Shown here: in pieces, positions 1 to 10,795 of the stretch
How the letters are laid out: every line of letters begins with the position of its first letter
Numbering within the stretch: the first letter of the stretch is position 1
From: Bordetella parapertussis
GTDB taxonomy: Bacteria > Pseudomonadota > Gammaproteobacteria > Burkholderiales > SG8-41
Assembly (NCBI GenBank): GCA_945885345.1
Contig: CAMCYP010000015.1
Location: 1-64,000 of the forward strand
DNA length: 64,000 nt
Reading direction: 5' to 3'
Notes under the pieces: model-generated
Database searches by the model: none
What the model saw: the letters and a program-made list of their open reading frames with translations, nothing else
What the model was told of the DNA's origin: nothing
Made by a program: the position numbers and the translations under genes

Positions 1-26
1 AAATCCGCCTTTTTCGCGGAAACTCC

Positions 27-1131
27 ATGGAAGCCGAACGCATCAACGCCATCGCCAATCGCCTGCACGACCTTGAAGAACGCGCGGGGGCGTTGCGGAG
101 GTATCTTTGACTACGATGCAAAAACCCGCCGCCTCGAAGAACTGATCAAGCTCAGCGAAGACCCCGCGCTGTGGAATGACTCCGCGCGCGCCCAGGAAGT
201 CGGCCGCGAACGCAAAACCCTCGAAGGTATCGTCGTCACCCTGAAGGATCTCGACCGCGACATGCGCGACACGCTGGAGCTGTTCGAGATGGCTCGCGGC
301 GAGCAGGACGACAACACCCTCGTCGCCGTCGAACAGGACGCCGCAAAACTGGGCGGTATCGTGGAGGACATGGAATTCCGCCGCATGTTCGCCAATCCGA
401 TGGATCCGAACAACTGCTTCCTCGACATCCAGTCGGGATCCGGCGGCACCGAAGCGCAGGACTGGGCCTCGATCCTTGAACGCATGTATCTGCGTTATTG
501 CGAAACCAAAAAATTCCGCGTCGAAGTGCTCGAAGAATCCGCCGGCGATGTTGCCGGCATCAAAAGCGCATCGCTGAAAATCACCGGCGACTACGCCTTC
601 GGCCACCTGCGCACCGAATCCGGCGTACACCGCCTGGTGCGCAAATCGCCGTTTGATTCGAACAACCGCCGCCATACTTCTTTTGCGAGCGTATTCGTCT
701 ACCCGGAAGTCGATGACTCGATCGAGATCGATATCAATCCGGCCGACCTGCGCATCGACACCTACCGCGCCTCCGGCGCCGGCGGCCAGCACATCAACAA
801 GACCGATTCCGCGGTACGCATCACCCACATCCCCACCGGCATCGTCGTGCAATGCCAGAGCGACCGCTCGCAGCACCGCAACCGCGCCGAAGCCAATGCG
901 ATGCTGAAGTCCAAGCTCTACGAGCTCGAGCTGCGCAAACGCAACGAGCAAAAGCAGGCCATGGAAGACTCCAAGACCGACATCGGCTGGGGCCACCAGA
1001 TCCGCTCCTATGTGCTTGACCAGTCGCGCATCAAGGATCTGCGCACCAACGTCGAAATCGGCAATACCCAGAGCGTGCTCGACGGCGACCTTGACCCTTT
1101 CATTTCTGCCAGCCTCAAATCAGGCCTGTAA
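27..1131 (+). CDS. prfB: Peptide chain release factor 2 (programmed +1 frameshift)
   Basis: Release factor 2 recognises UGA and UAA in the ribosomal A site and triggers peptide release. A 27-codon first frame begins at ATG 27 and meets TGA at 108-110. Slipping +1 on CTT (105-107) continues into GAC at 109 and gives a protein of 367 residues. The SPF stop-recognition motif falls at about residues 207-209 and the GGQ catalytic motif at 252-254, almost exactly as in E. coli RF2. The start at 27 is preferred because only it feeds the shift site; the resulting N-terminus ([10 protein letters not shown]) is typical of RF2. lysS follows after 17 bp, the conserved prfB-lysS pair. Levels should be self-regulated through the frameshift. 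Confidence 0.97.
96..111 (+). promoter_or_regulatory. RF2 programmed frameshift site
   Basis: The Shine-Dalgarno-like hexamer CGGAGG (96-101) lies three bases before CTT TGA C (105-111). This is the classic RF2 autoregulatory arrangement: an internal SD, a slippery CTT, and a UGA stop followed by C. When RF2 is scarce the ribosome pauses at UGA and shifts +1 to make more RF2. Confidence 0.95.
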
Positions 1132-1148
1132 ACGGAAAGCACAACATC

Positions 1149-2651
1149 ATGGAAAAGCCCGACACCACACTGCCCGTCGATACCAACCGCATCGTCGAGG
1201 AACGCCGCGCCAAGCTCAAGGACCTGCGTCAGCTCGGGCTGGCTTTCCCCAACGACTTCGTGCGCGCCCACCTCGCCGAAGTACTGGCCGCGGAACACGA
1301 GGAAAAGGACGCGAAGACCCTGGTTGAAAAACCGATCGCGGTCAGCGTCGCCGGCCGCATCATGCTGAAGCGGGTCATGGGCAAAGCCTGCTTCGCAACC
1401 ATCCAGGACATGAGCGGCCGCATCCAGCTTTACGTGTCGGTCGATGACGTCGGTGCCAATGCCCTGGAGTCATTCAAACATTACGATATCGGCGATATCG
1501 TCGGCGCCGAGGGCGGTTTGTTCAAGACACAGAAAGGCGAGCTGACGGTGCGCGTCACCAAGATCCGCCTGCTGACAAAATCATTGCGCCCGCTGCCGGA
1601 AAAATTCCATGGCCTGACCGACCAGGAGCAGAAATACCGCCAGCGTTACGTCGACCTGATCATGAACGAGGACACGCGGCTGGTGTTCGTGCAGCGCGCA
1701 CGCATCATCCAGGCGATCCGCAATGAACTGATCTCCCGGCGTTACTACGAAGCCGAAACCCCGATGATGCAGCCGATTCCCGGCGGCGCTTCTGCCCGCC
1801 CCTTTGTCACCCACCACAATGCGCTGGACATGCAGCTCTACCTGCGCATCGCGCCGGAGCTGTACCTGAAACGGCTGGTGGTCGGCGGCTTTGAGAAGGT
1901 GTTCGAGATCAATCGCAACTTCCGCAACGAAGGCATGTCGACCCGACACAACCCGGAATTCACCATGCTCGAGTTCTATGCGGCTTACACCAACCACGAA
2001 TATCTGATGAGCTTCATCGAGCAGATTCTGCGCGCAGCCGCGCAGGCAGCCTGCGGCACCGAGCAGATCACCTACCAGGGCCGCCCCATTGATCTGTCGC
2101 AGCCTTTCGCCCGTCTGACCATCACCGAGGCCATCAAGAAATACCGGCCGGAGATCAATGACGACGTGCTCAATGATCGTGAGCGCATCATTGCCAAACT
2201 CAACGAACTCAAAATTTCATTCCGCGAAAGTGATGGCCTCGGCGGCCTGCAGCTGACATTGTTCGAAAACACTGCCGAGTCGGAACTCTGGGATCCGACC
2301 TACATCGTCGATTACCCGGCGGAAGTCTCGCCGCTGGCACGGCGCAGCGACAAGAACCCCGAGCTGACCGAACGTTTCGAGCTTTTCATCTGTGGCCGCG
2401 AAATTGCCAACGGTTTCTCGGAACTGAATGATCCCGAAGACCAGGCCGAGCGCTTCATGGAGCAGGTGCGGCAGAAAGACGCCGGAGACCACGAAGCCAT
2501 GCATTACGACGCCGATTACATCCGTGCGCTCGAATACGGCCTGCCGCCCTGCGGCGGCGCCGGCATCGGCATCGACCGTGTGGTGATGATGCTGACCGAC
2601 AGTCCGTCGATCCGCGACGTGATCCTGTTCCCGCAGATGCGGCCGGAATAA
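1149..2651 (+). CDS. lysS: Lysyl-tRNA synthetase, class II
   Basis: This cytoplasmic enzyme charges tRNA-Lys with lysine using ATP. The 500-residue protein has the usual class II LysRS layout: an N-terminal OB-fold anticodon-binding domain (about 50-150, [16 protein letters not shown] onwards) and a catalytic domain with motif 2 ([14 protein letters not shown], from about residue 258) and motif 3 ([11 protein letters not shown], about 472). The length matches the family. It starts at ATG 1149, 17 bp after prfB, and is probably cotranscribed with it. No unusual residues were seen. Confidence 0.97.
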   Translation: MEKPDTTLPVDTNRIVEERRAKLKDLRQLGLAFPNDFVRAHLAEVLAAEHEEKDAKTLVEKPIAVSVAGRIMLKRVMGKACFATIQDMSGRIQLYVSVDDVGANALESFKHYDIGDIVGAEGGLFKTQKGELTVRVTKIRLLTKSLRPLPEKFHGLTDQEQKYRQRYVDLIMNEDTRLVFVQRARIIQAIRNELISRRYYEAETPMMQPIPGGASARPFVTHHNALDMQLYLRIAPELYLKRLVVGGFEKVFEINRNFRNEGMSTRHNPEFTMLEFYAAYTNHEYLMSFIEQILRAAAQAACGTEQITYQGRPIDLSQPFARLTITEAIKKYRPEINDDVLNDRERIIAKLNELKISFRESDGLGGLQLTLFENTAESELWDPTYIVDYPAEVSPLARRSDKNPELTERFELFICGREIANGFSELNDPEDQAERFMEQVRQKDAGDHEAMHYDADYIRALEYGLPPCGGAGIGIDRVVMMLTDSPSIRDVILFPQMRPE

Positions 2652-2678
2652 ACCAGCACCCGGCCATCGATGCCACCA

Positions 2679-2704
2679 CCGTTCGCCCTGAGCCTGTCGA
2701 AGGG
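2679..2704 (-). repeat. REP-like repeat, left copy
   Basis: This 26-nt sequence (CCGTTCGCCCTGAGCC... on the plus strand) is the reverse complement of 3015-3040 with 25 of 26 bases matching. Its own ends can pair (GCCCT with AGGGC), so it is REP-like. It ends 14 nt before the GIY-YIG start codon. Confidence 0.85.
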
Positions 2705-2718
2705 CTATTTTTGCAAAA

Positions 2719-3051
2719 ATGAGTTTCTGGGTATACATACTTAAGTGCGCTGACGAATCGTATTACGTCGGCCACACTGAAAATCTGGAAGACCGGATGT
2801 GGAAACATAACAACAATCAAATTGCCGGATATACATCATCGCGCCTGCCTGTTTGCCTAGTATTCTCGCAAGACCACCCCACCCGGGAAGAAGCACTTGC
2901 CGCCGAGCAACAAATCAAGGGTTGGAGCAGAAAAAAGAAGGAAGCCATGATTCGCGGTGACTGGAACGAGGTATGCAGACTCGCCCGCAATCGAAAGGCA
3001 GCCGCTGGCGCTCACCCTTCGACAAGCTCAGGGCGAACGGACAAGGAGTAA
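2719..3051 (+). CDS. GIY-YIG nuclease-superfamily protein (YhbQ-like)
   Basis: A small 110-residue protein with a single GIY-YIG domain. The GIY-like and YIG-like strands are WVYILKC (residues 3-9) and YYVGHT (14-20), followed by a conserved Arg in the first helix (DRMWKH) and a Glu-containing helix (EEALAAEQQIKGW). These resemble the short URI-domain proteins of COG2827, whose role is not settled. The reading frame runs through the downstream repeat, which encodes a low-complexity tail ending STSSGRTDKE. There is no good ribosome-binding site; the repeat occupies the 5' leader. It lies between the conserved genes lysS and aacS and is AT-richer than both, which suggests an inserted unit. Confidence 0.85.
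   Translation: MSFWVYILKCADESYYVGHTENLEDRMWKHNNNQIAGYTSSRLPVCLVFSQDHPTREEALAAEQQIKGWSRKKKEAMIRGDWNEVCRLARNRKAAAGAHPSTSSGRTDKE
3015..3040 (+). repeat. REP-like repeat, right copy (inside the GIY-YIG frame)
   Basis: CCCTTCGACAAGCTCAGGGC plus six further bases. It is inverted relative to 2679-2704 with one mismatch. It lies in frame within the 3' end of the nuclease gene, so the last residues of that protein are repeat-encoded. Confidence 0.85.
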
Positions 3052-3054
3052 ATA

Positions 3055-5109
<2,055 letters not shown>

Positions 5110-5246
5110 ATTGCACGCAGGCCGGGCATGTCCCGACAACGACAGCATGATGTAACGCTTTGTAACGACGTGATTTTGTTCACACGCAGGCAACTGGCCG
5201 TGGATTAAGATGTGTGCGTTCAGTTGAACCGCGAAGGGAGAACATC

Positions 5247-5897
5247 ATGTCAGAAACCAGCAAAATCAATCCGCTCGTCGCCATTGCCGCAGTCTCGGTG
5301 ACTGTATTCAGTCTGGTCGGCATCGGCATCATGACCGGCCTCGTGCCGAGTTCATTTTCCAAAAACAGTGAATCGGCTGCGCAGACCGAGGCCGTCGATA
5401 CCAAGTCCGCGAAAACCACTGCAGAACCGGCAACTGCAAACGCATCGGCACCTGCGCCCTCCAAACCAAAGGCGCCAGTCAAGCATGCGGAAGCCAAACG
5501 GCCGGCACAAGTAGCCACTCAAACCCCGCCAGCGCCTGCCGAACCGGCCAAAGCAGCGCCGGTATGCACCACCTGCGGCGTAGTTGCGAGTGTGAATACC
5601 ATCGCGCAAAAAGGTGAAGGCAGCGGGCTCGGCGCGATCGCAGGCGGCGTGCTGGGTGGCGTACTGGGCCACCAGGTCGGCGGCGGTACCGGCAAAAAAA
5701 TCGCAACCGTTGCCGGTGTCGCGGGCGGCGCCTACGCCGGCCACCAGGTCGAGAAAAACATGAAATCCACCACGAGTTACGAAGTGGTCGTGAACATGGA
5801 CGATGGCAGCACACGCACCTTCTCGTATGACACGCAACCTGCATTTCAGGCCGGCGCAAAGGTACGGGTCGTGAACGGTGCACTCACGGCCGGCTGA
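5247..5897 (+). CDS. Glycine-zipper 2TM envelope protein
   Basis: A 216-residue protein with one N-terminal membrane segment (about 8-32, LVAIAAVSVTVFSLVGIGI), an Ala/Pro/Lys-rich linker (about 40-105), and a glycine-zipper segment (about 123-170: GAIAGGVLGGVLGHQVGGG and GVAGGAYAGHQVE). It ends in a small beta-rich tail. The zipper is that of the SlyB/17-kDa surface-antigen family, which inserts in or tethers to the envelope; this copy has no lipobox. The start at ATG 5247 is chosen over upstream codons because AAGGGAG (5234-5240) precedes it. It is monocistronic, with its own terminator. The precise role is unknown. Confidence 0.8.
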   Translation: MSETSKINPLVAIAAVSVTVFSLVGIGIMTGLVPSSFSKNSESAAQTEAVDTKSAKTTAEPATANASAPAPSKPKAPVKHAEAKRPAQVATQTPPAPAEPAKAAPVCTTCGVVASVNTIAQKGEGSGLGAIAGGVLGGVLGHQVGGGTGKKIATVAGVAGGAYAGHQVEKNMKSTTSYEVVVNMDDGSTRTFSYDTQPAFQAGAKVRVVNGALTAG

Positions 5898-5916
5898 ACC
5901 GGCATCACAGGAAAAT

Positions 5917-5943
5917 AAAGCGCTCCCGCCGGGGCGCTTTTTT
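5917..5943 (+). terminator. Rho-independent terminator
   Basis: The stem AAAGCGC (5917-5923) pairs with GCGCTTT (5934-5940), with an inner CCC/GGG extension, followed by a T-run to 5943. It lies 20 bp after the glycine-zipper gene. Confidence 0.85.
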
Positions 5944-6037
5944 GTTCCAATTCGGGCCGGCCCATCCATGGCGCCAAACCTGCGTGACACCCCTGTGCCT
6001 GTCGCAATCCGCAGATCTCGCATGCCTGCGTAATTTC

Positions 6038-6056
6038 ATAAGTATTTGATTTTATT
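6038..6056 (+). repeat. AT-rich recurrent motif, copy 1
   Basis: ATAAGTATTTGATTTTATT in the copA upstream region. It is one of several near-identical 19-mers in this GC-rich window (others at 33019, 48864, 48882, 49642 and 63215). Here it could also supply promoter elements (TTGATT, then TAAAAT at 6064-6069). Confidence 0.6.
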
Positions 6057-6080
6057 AAATAACTAAAATACCATTGTCAA

Positions 6081-6099
6081 TATACCCTAGTGGGGTATA
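6081..6099 (+). promoter_or_regulatory. CsoR-type copper operator in the copA promoter
   Basis: TATACCCTAGTGGGGTATA is a perfect 7-bp inverted repeat (TATACCC/GGGTATA) around a 5-nt centre, the shape of CsoR/RcnR-family operators. It sits between a possible -35 TTGTCA (6074-6079) and -10 TATACG (6096-6101) and just before the copA start, where binding would block transcription. A Cu(I)-type CsoR gene lies at the end of the same operon. Confidence 0.7.
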
Positions 6100-6101
6100 C
6101 G

Positions 6102-8339
6102 ATGCATGGCATGAATACTCCAAGCACTGCAAAAAACACCACTGCGGTCATCGACCTGCCGATCACCGGCATGACCTGCGCCGCCTGCGCCGCGCGCATC
6201 GAAAAAACGCTAAATCGCCTGCCCGATGTGAAGGCTGCAGTAAATTTCGCCACTGAAAAAGCGCATGTCGAATATCCCGCCGGAAGCATCACAGCCGCCG
6301 ACCTGATCGGCGCCATCCGCAAAGCCGGTTACGACGCGCAATTACCGGTGGCCGGCGGCGATGCGGCGCGCAAGGCCGAGCGCGTGGCCGCTTATCAACG
6401 CGACCTGCGGCTGTTCATCATTTCGGCAGCACTGACACTGCCCTTCTTCGCGCTGATGCTGACCATGCTCACCGGCGCCCCCCAAGGGGACTTGCTTCGC
6501 GGCGCTCACCACGCAAGCTGGTTCCCGCCGCTGGCACAACTGCTGATCGCCACTCCTGTGCAATTCTGGATCGGCCGCCGCTTCTATGTCGGCGCATATC
6601 ACGCCCTGCGCGGTGGCGGTGCCAACATGGATGTGCTGATTGCGCTGGGCACCAGCATGGCGTACTTCTACAGCGCCGCCGTGGTTGTGTTCGGACTGGA
6701 CGGACACCTTTATTTTGAAGCCGCGGTCAGCATCATCACGCTGGTGTTCCTCGGCAAACTGCTGGAATCGCGCGCCCGCGCCCGCGCCTCGGCGGCGATC
6801 GAGGAACTGATCCGTCTGCAACCCAAAACTGCGCGCATCGAACGCAACGGCGACATCGTCGAAATCCCCGTCTCCGAGATCCGTGTCGGCGACGTGTTCG
6901 TGGTGCGTCCCGGCGAAGCCGTGCCGGTCGACGGCAAGGTCATCGACGGTTCATCCAGCATCGACGAGGCCATGCTCACCGGCGAAAGCCTGCCCGTCAC
7001 CAAAACGGCAGGCAGCGCAGTGTATGCCGCGACCATCAATGCCCAGGGCCTGCTACGCTGCACGGCCACTGGCGTCGGTGCCGACACCGCGCTGGCCGGC
7101 ATCATCCGCCTCGTTGAAGAAGCCCAGGGCTCCAAGGCGCCGATCCAGCGCCTGGCTGATGTCATCGCCGGCGTTTTCGTGCCGGTGGTGGTCGGGATTG
7201 CCTTGCTGACCTTCATCGGCTGGTGGTGGTTCGGCGGCGATTTCACCACCGCCATGGTCAATGCCGTTGCCGTGCTGGTGATCGCCTGCCCCTGTGCACT
7301 GGGCCTCGCCACGCCGACCGCGATCATGGTTGGCAGCGGCGCCGGCGCGCGTGCCGGCGTGCTGATCAAAAATGCAGAAGCGCTGGAGCACGCCGGCCAT
7401 ATCGACACGCTGGTCGTGGACAAGACCGGCACACTGACCCAGGGCAAACCCGCCGTGACCGACATCGTCACCGGCAAGGACAGCAGCGAAAACGAAGTGT
7501 TGCGCGTCGCCGCAGCACTCGAGGCCGGATCTGAACATCCGCTGGCGCGCGCCATCCTCGGTCATGCCCGCGATCACGGCATTTCTGCGCCACAGGTTCA
7601 GGATTTTGCCGCGGTTACCGGCAAAGGCGTGCGCGCCCTGCTCGACGGCGAGGTCGCACTGCTCGGTTCGCCGCGTCTGCTGACTGACGCCGGACTGGCC
7701 TTTGATGCAGAACGGGTTGCGCAACTGCAGGACCAGGGCAAAACCGTGATCGGTGTCACCCATGGCAACCGTGTCCTCGGCCTGATCGCGATCGCCGATC
7801 CGCTGCGCCCGACCTCAGTGGCCGCGGTCGCCGCACTGCAGGCACTGGGCATCAGCGTCATCATGCTCACCGGCGACAACCGGCGCACGGCGGAACGCAT
7901 CGCCCGCGAGGCCGGGGTTACGACTTTTGAGGCGGAACTGCTGCCCCAGGACAAGGCGCAACGCATCGCTGCACTGAAAACAGCAGGTCATGTGGTCGGC
8001 ATGATCGGCGACGGCGTCAACGACGCGCCGGCGCTGGCTGCCGCACAAGTCAGCTTCGCCATCGGCGCCGGCTCCGATGTCGCCATCCACGCCGCAGACG
8101 TGACCCTGATGCGCAGCGACCTGCTGAGTGCGGTCGATGCCGTGGCGCTGTCACGGGCGACTTTTCGCAAAATAAAGCAGAACCTGTTTTTTGCTTTTGT
8201 TTACAACGCACTGGGTATCCCGCTGGCAGCAGCGGGCTTGCTCAATCCGGTAATTGCCGGCGCGGCGATGGCGATGAGCTCGGTGTCGGTAGTCAGCAAT
8301 TCATTGCTGCTCAAGCGCTGGCGGCCGCAAGGACGGTAA
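6102..8339 (+). CDS. copA: Cu(I)-translocating P1B-type ATPase
   Basis: An inner-membrane pump that exports Cu(I) at the cost of ATP. It has one N-terminal heavy-metal domain with GMTCAAC (about 23-29), then eight expected membrane helices, the CPC metal site ([12 protein letters not shown], about 396), the phosphorylation loop DKTGT (about 440), SEHPLA in the nucleotide domain and GDGVNDAP (about 636). The length of 745 residues is normal. ATG 6102 is given; ATG 6111 and GTG 6090 are alternatives, and no clear SD precedes any of them. The loop [14 protein letters not shown] (about 124-137), between the first two helices, is encoded by a dispersed repeat. It heads the copA-copZ-csoR operon. 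Confidence 0.95.
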   Translation: MHGMNTPSTAKNTTAVIDLPITGMTCAACAARIEKTLNRLPDVKAAVNFATEKAHVEYPAGSITAADLIGAIRKAGYDAQLPVAGGDAARKAERVAAYQRDLRLFIISAALTLPFFALMLTMLTGAPQGDLLRGAHHASWFPPLAQLLIATPVQFWIGRRFYVGAYHALRGGGANMDVLIALGTSMAYFYSAAVVVFGLDGHLYFEAAVSIITLVFLGKLLESRARARASAAIEELIRLQPKTARIERNGDIVEIPVSEIRVGDVFVVRPGEAVPVDGKVIDGSSSIDEAMLTGESLPVTKTAGSAVYAATINAQGLLRCTATGVGADTALAGIIRLVEEAQGSKAPIQRLADVIAGVFVPVVVGIALLTFIGWWWFGGDFTTAMVNAVAVLVIACPCALGLATPTAIMVGSGAGARAGVLIKNAEALEHAGHIDTLVVDKTGTLTQGKPAVTDIVTGKDSSENEVLRVAAALEAGSEHPLARAILGHARDHGISAPQVQDFAAVTGKGVRALLDGEVALLGSPRLLTDAGLAFDAERVAQLQDQGKTVIGVTHGNRVLGLIAIADPLRPTSVAAVAALQALGISVIMLTGDNRRTAERIAREAGVTTFEAELLPQDKAQRIAALKTAGHVVGMIGDGVNDAPALAAAQVSFAIGAGSDVAIHAADVTLMRSDLLSAVDAVALSRATFRKIKQNLFFAFVYNALGIPLAAAGLLNPVIAGAAMAMSSVSVVSNSLLLKRWRPQGR
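6474..6505 (-). repeat. GC-rich repeat inserted in frame in copA
   Basis: The unit has the core CCCCCCAAGGGGACTTGCTT with flanks GCGCC and GGCGC that can pair. It is the reverse complement of the units in aacS. It encodes a hydrophilic loop between the first two predicted helices of CopA. Confidence 0.8.
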
Positions 8340-8442
8340 TTGGTAATTGGTGACTGGTAATTGGAACACCTCCAATCCCCCTCAACTCACCCATTCCCAT
8401 CACCAATCACCAATTACCAATTACCAATTACCAGTCACCAAC
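8335..8442. repeat. Heptad-type inverted repeat array between copA and copZ
   Basis: The left arm (8335-8364) repeats TGGTAAT/TGGTGAC-like heptads and overlaps the copA stop codon. The right arm (8401-8442) repeats the complementary ATTACCA/ATCACCA heptads. About 16 bp are perfectly complementary (AATTACCAGTCACCA region), so the mRNA can form a long hairpin just before the copZ ribosome-binding site. Confidence 0.75.
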
Positions 8443-8454
8443 AAGGAGAACATC

Positions 8455-8661
8455 ATGGAAACCACTGTAATCCCAGTCAAAGGCATGACCTGCATGGGCT
8501 GCGTGTCCAGCGTGAAACGCGTACTCGGCAATTTAGGCGGTGTTTCACAGGCCGAGGTGTCGCTGGAAAAAGCACAGGCCACCGTCAGTTACGACGCCGC
8601 CAAAACCAGCCTGCAGGCGATCAAGACCGCAATCACCGATGCCGGTTATGACGTCGCCTGA
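8455..8661 (+). CDS. copZ: Copper chaperone, heavy-metal-associated domain protein
   Basis: A 68-residue single HMA domain, the normal size of CopZ chaperones that carry Cu(I) to CopA. The Cu-binding CxxC is in KGMTCMGC (about 9-16), followed by the usual ferredoxin-like pattern (VKRVLGNLGGVSQAEVSLEK) and the C-terminal AGYDV. The start at ATG 8455 has AAGGAG at 8443-8448. It lies between copA and csoR. Confidence 0.92.
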   Translation: METTVIPVKGMTCMGCVSSVKRVLGNLGGVSQAEVSLEKAQATVSYDAAKTSLQAIKTAITDAGYDVA

Positions 8662-8986
8662 ACGCAAACGCGCTGCAGCGCACGCCGACTGCCATGATCC
8701 GCTGTCTGCGCCACATTCGGTCGTACAGCCGCACAAGCTGACGTTGCTGAAGCGGCTGAACCGCGTCGAAGGCCAGGTACGCGGCGTCGCGCAGATGATC
8801 CAGGACGACCGCTATTGCGTCGATGTGCTGACCCAGGTCGCGGCAATCCAGTCGGCACTGGACGCAGTGGCGCTGCAACTGCTGGAGGATCACACCCGGG
8901 GTTGTGTTGCCGATGCGGTCAAGGCCGACCGCGGCAATCAGGCGATCGCGGAACTGATGACCGTGGTCAAACGCTTCGCACGCTAG
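8648..8986 (+). CDS. csoR: CsoR-family copper-sensing repressor
   Basis: A 112-residue all-helical DUF156 repressor. All three Cu(I) ligands of CsoR are present with the correct spacing: Cys57, His82 and Cys86 (25 and 4 residues apart). The N-terminal helix RLNRVEGQVRGV is the family signature. It has an extra Cys-His near the N-terminus (ADCHD). Its start overlaps copZ by 14 bp, so the two are translationally coupled. It should release the copA operator at 6081-6099 when copper rises, giving an autoregulated efflux operon. Confidence 0.92.
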   Translation: MTSPERKRAAAHADCHDPLSAPHSVVQPHKLTLLKRLNRVEGQVRGVAQMIQDDRYCVDVLTQVAAIQSALDAVALQLLEDHTRGCVADAVKADRGNQAIAELMTVVKRFAR

Positions 8987-9002
8987 GGCCGCACTGCGCG
9001 GA

Positions 9003-9821
9003 CTACCAGTTCCAGATCTGCCACCAGGGCACGCTCCGGTCCGGACCGCCCTTCAGATAAACGCTGTTCGGAAAATTCTTGATCAATACGCGTTCGGCGT
9101 CATTGCGCAGCGTTGTCATGCCCAGTTCGTCATAAGCCTTGGCCATGAGCGCCAGTCCCTCTTCATTGGCCGGCGCACTGGGATAGGTTTTCAGTGCGTA
9201 CTGCGCACGGTTCGCCGCGGCGACGTACGCCTTGCGTTTCATGTAATACCGCGCCACATGGATTTCACTCGAGGCCAGTGCGTTGACCAGATAATTCATG
9301 CGCTGGATCGCATCAGGCGTGTATTTGCTGTTGGGAAACCGCGTCGCCAGATCCTTGAACGCCGCAAACGCCTCAGCCGCAGCCTTGGAGTCGCGTTCCG
9401 ACATGTCCTGCCCGCTGAAAAATCCCATGATGCCGAGGTCGTCGTTGAAATTGATCAACCCCTTCAGGAAATACATGTAATCGACGCTGGGATGGTTGGG
9501 ATTCTGCTTGACGAAACGGTCGATGGTCGCCAGTGCTGAAGCCGGATCCTCGTTTTTCCATTGCGCGTAGGCGCCTTCGATCTGCGCCTGCTGCGCAAAC
9601 CGGCCGAAGGGATAACGCGACTCGATCTTCTCGTAATACTTGATCGCATTTTCCCAGTTGCGGTCCGCGAGTTCCTGGCGCGCCTCGGCATACAGTTTCT
9701 GCACCGACCAGCCCCGGGTCTCGTCGACTTCCTTGCCACCGAAGATGCCGCAACCCGCCACCAGCAAGCTGACGGCGATTGCGGTGAATAACGTTAGAAT
9801 GTTCCGCTTGATGTTGTACAT
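9003..9821 (-). CDS. bamD: Outer membrane protein assembly lipoprotein BamD
   Basis: A component of the BAM complex that inserts beta-barrel proteins into the outer membrane. The signal peptide ends in the lipobox LLVAGC, with the lipidated Cys at residue 24 from this start. Tetratricopeptide-like repeats follow (YEKIESRYPFGRFAQQAQIE, QNPNHPSVDYMYFLKGL, ATRFPNSKYTPDAIQRM). It is 272 residues, slightly longer than E. coli BamD. ATG 9821 gives a standard signal peptide; ATG 9836 and 9857 are alternatives, but 9857 overlaps both rluD and a TATAAT box (9864-9869). It is divergent from rluD, a common arrangement. Confidence 0.92.
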   Translation of the reverse strand: MYNIKRNILTLFTAIAVSLLVAGCGIFGGKEVDETRGWSVQKLYAEARQELADRNWENAIKYYEKIESRYPFGRFAQQAQIEGAYAQWKNEDPASALATIDRFVKQNPNHPSVDYMYFLKGLINFNDDLGIMGFFSGQDMSERDSKAAAEAFAAFKDLATRFPNSKYTPDAIQRMNYLVNALASSEIHVARYYMKRKAYVAAANRAQYALKTYPSAPANEEGLALMAKAYDELGMTTLRNDAERVLIKNFPNSVYLKGGPDRSVPWWQIWNW

Positions 9822-9838
9822 CAACGGGCTGCGCATCA

Positions 9839-10795
9839 ATGAATGCTGATTTTTCATCCGAAAATTATACCGAAAACAGGGATACTCCGGCTCCGCATCA
9901 TCTGGAGACGCCGGCGGGCTGCGCCGGGCTGCGGCTGGACCAGGCGCTGGCACAGCTGCTGCCGCAGTATTCCCGCGCCCGGCTGACCACCTGGGTTCGT
10001 GAGGGTCGCGTCAGCGTGGACGGCAAAACCCTCGCCCCGCGCGACAAACTCCATGGCGGCGAGCGGATTGTCGTGCAACCGGCGCTGTCACCCGAAGAAA
10101 CCTCATTCCGGCCCGAAACCATACCGCTGGATGTGCTGTACGAAGATGACACGCTGATGGTCATCAACAAACCCCCGGGCCTGGTGGTGCATCCCGGCAG
10201 CGGCAACTGGCAGGGCACGCTGCTGAACGCCCTGCTTGCCCACGCCCCGCAACTGGCCACCGTGCCGCGTGCCGGCATCGTGCACCGCCTCGACAAGGAC
10301 ACCAGCGGGTTATTGGTCATTGCCAAGACACTGACCGCGCAAACCGACCTGGTGCGCCAGCTGCAGGCGCGTACGGTGACCCGCGAATACCGCGCCGTGG
10401 CCCACGGCAAGGTTGCCCGTGACGGCAAAATCGAAGGCGCGATCGGTCGCGACCCGCGCAGCCGCATCCGCATGGCCGTGGTGCATTCCGGCAAGCCGGC
10501 CGTCACCCATTACAAGGTGCTGGAAAAACTGGCGCGCGCCAGCGTGCTGGCCTGCCGCCTCGAAACCGGACGCACCCACCAGATCCGCGTGCACCTGCAG
10601 AAAATCGGCCATCCGATCTGGGGCGACCCGGTCTACGGGCCGCGCAATCCGCCGGCGAAGCCGCAATTGCCGCGCCAGGCGCTGCATGCCGAAAAACTGG
10701 CGCTGACCCACCCGGACAGCGGCGAAACCATGCAATGGCAGGCGCCGCTGCCGGCCGACATGCAGCAACTGATCGCAGCCCTGCGCGACGAATGA
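9839..10795 (+). CDS. rluD: 23S rRNA pseudouridine synthase RluD
   Basis: It converts uridines 1911, 1915 and 1917 (E. coli numbering) in helix 69 of 23S rRNA to pseudouridine. The 318-residue protein has an N-terminal S4 RNA-binding domain (about 30-90, GLRLDQALAQLL and GRVSVDGK) and the RluA-type catalytic motif HRLDKDTSGLLV with the catalytic Asp at about 151. The late motif GRTHQIRVHL is also present. It is followed with a 3-nt overlap by pgeF, the usual rluD-pgeF pair. Confidence 0.94.
   Translation: MNADFSSENYTENRDTPAPHHLETPAGCAGLRLDQALAQLLPQYSRARLTTWVREGRVSVDGKTLAPRDKLHGGERIVVQPALSPEETSFRPETIPLDVLYEDDTLMVINKPPGLVVHPGSGNWQGTLLNALLAHAPQLATVPRAGIVHRLDKDTSGLLVIAKTLTAQTDLVRQLQARTVTREYRAVAHGKVARDGKIEGAIGRDPRSRIRMAVVHSGKPAVTHYKVLEKLARASVLACRLETGRTHQIRVHLQKIGHPIWGDPVYGPRNPPAKPQLPRQALHAEKLALTHPDSGETMQWQAPLPADMQQLIAALRDE
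9864..9869 (-). promoter_or_regulatory. Possible -10 box for bamD
   Basis: A perfect TATAAT on the minus strand. It would place the transcript start near 9857, upstream of ATG 9836 and 9821. No good -35 is visible at 17 bp. Confidence 0.35.

Noticed and set aside
73-1131. prfB read as a gene starting at codon 73 or as a frameshifted pseudogene
   Set aside because: The 5' frame, slip codon and internal SD match the conserved RF2 regulatory frameshift exactly.
8335-8442. CRISPR-like array
   Set aside because: Units are 7-8 nt, directly adjacent and inverted, with no spacers and no cas genes.
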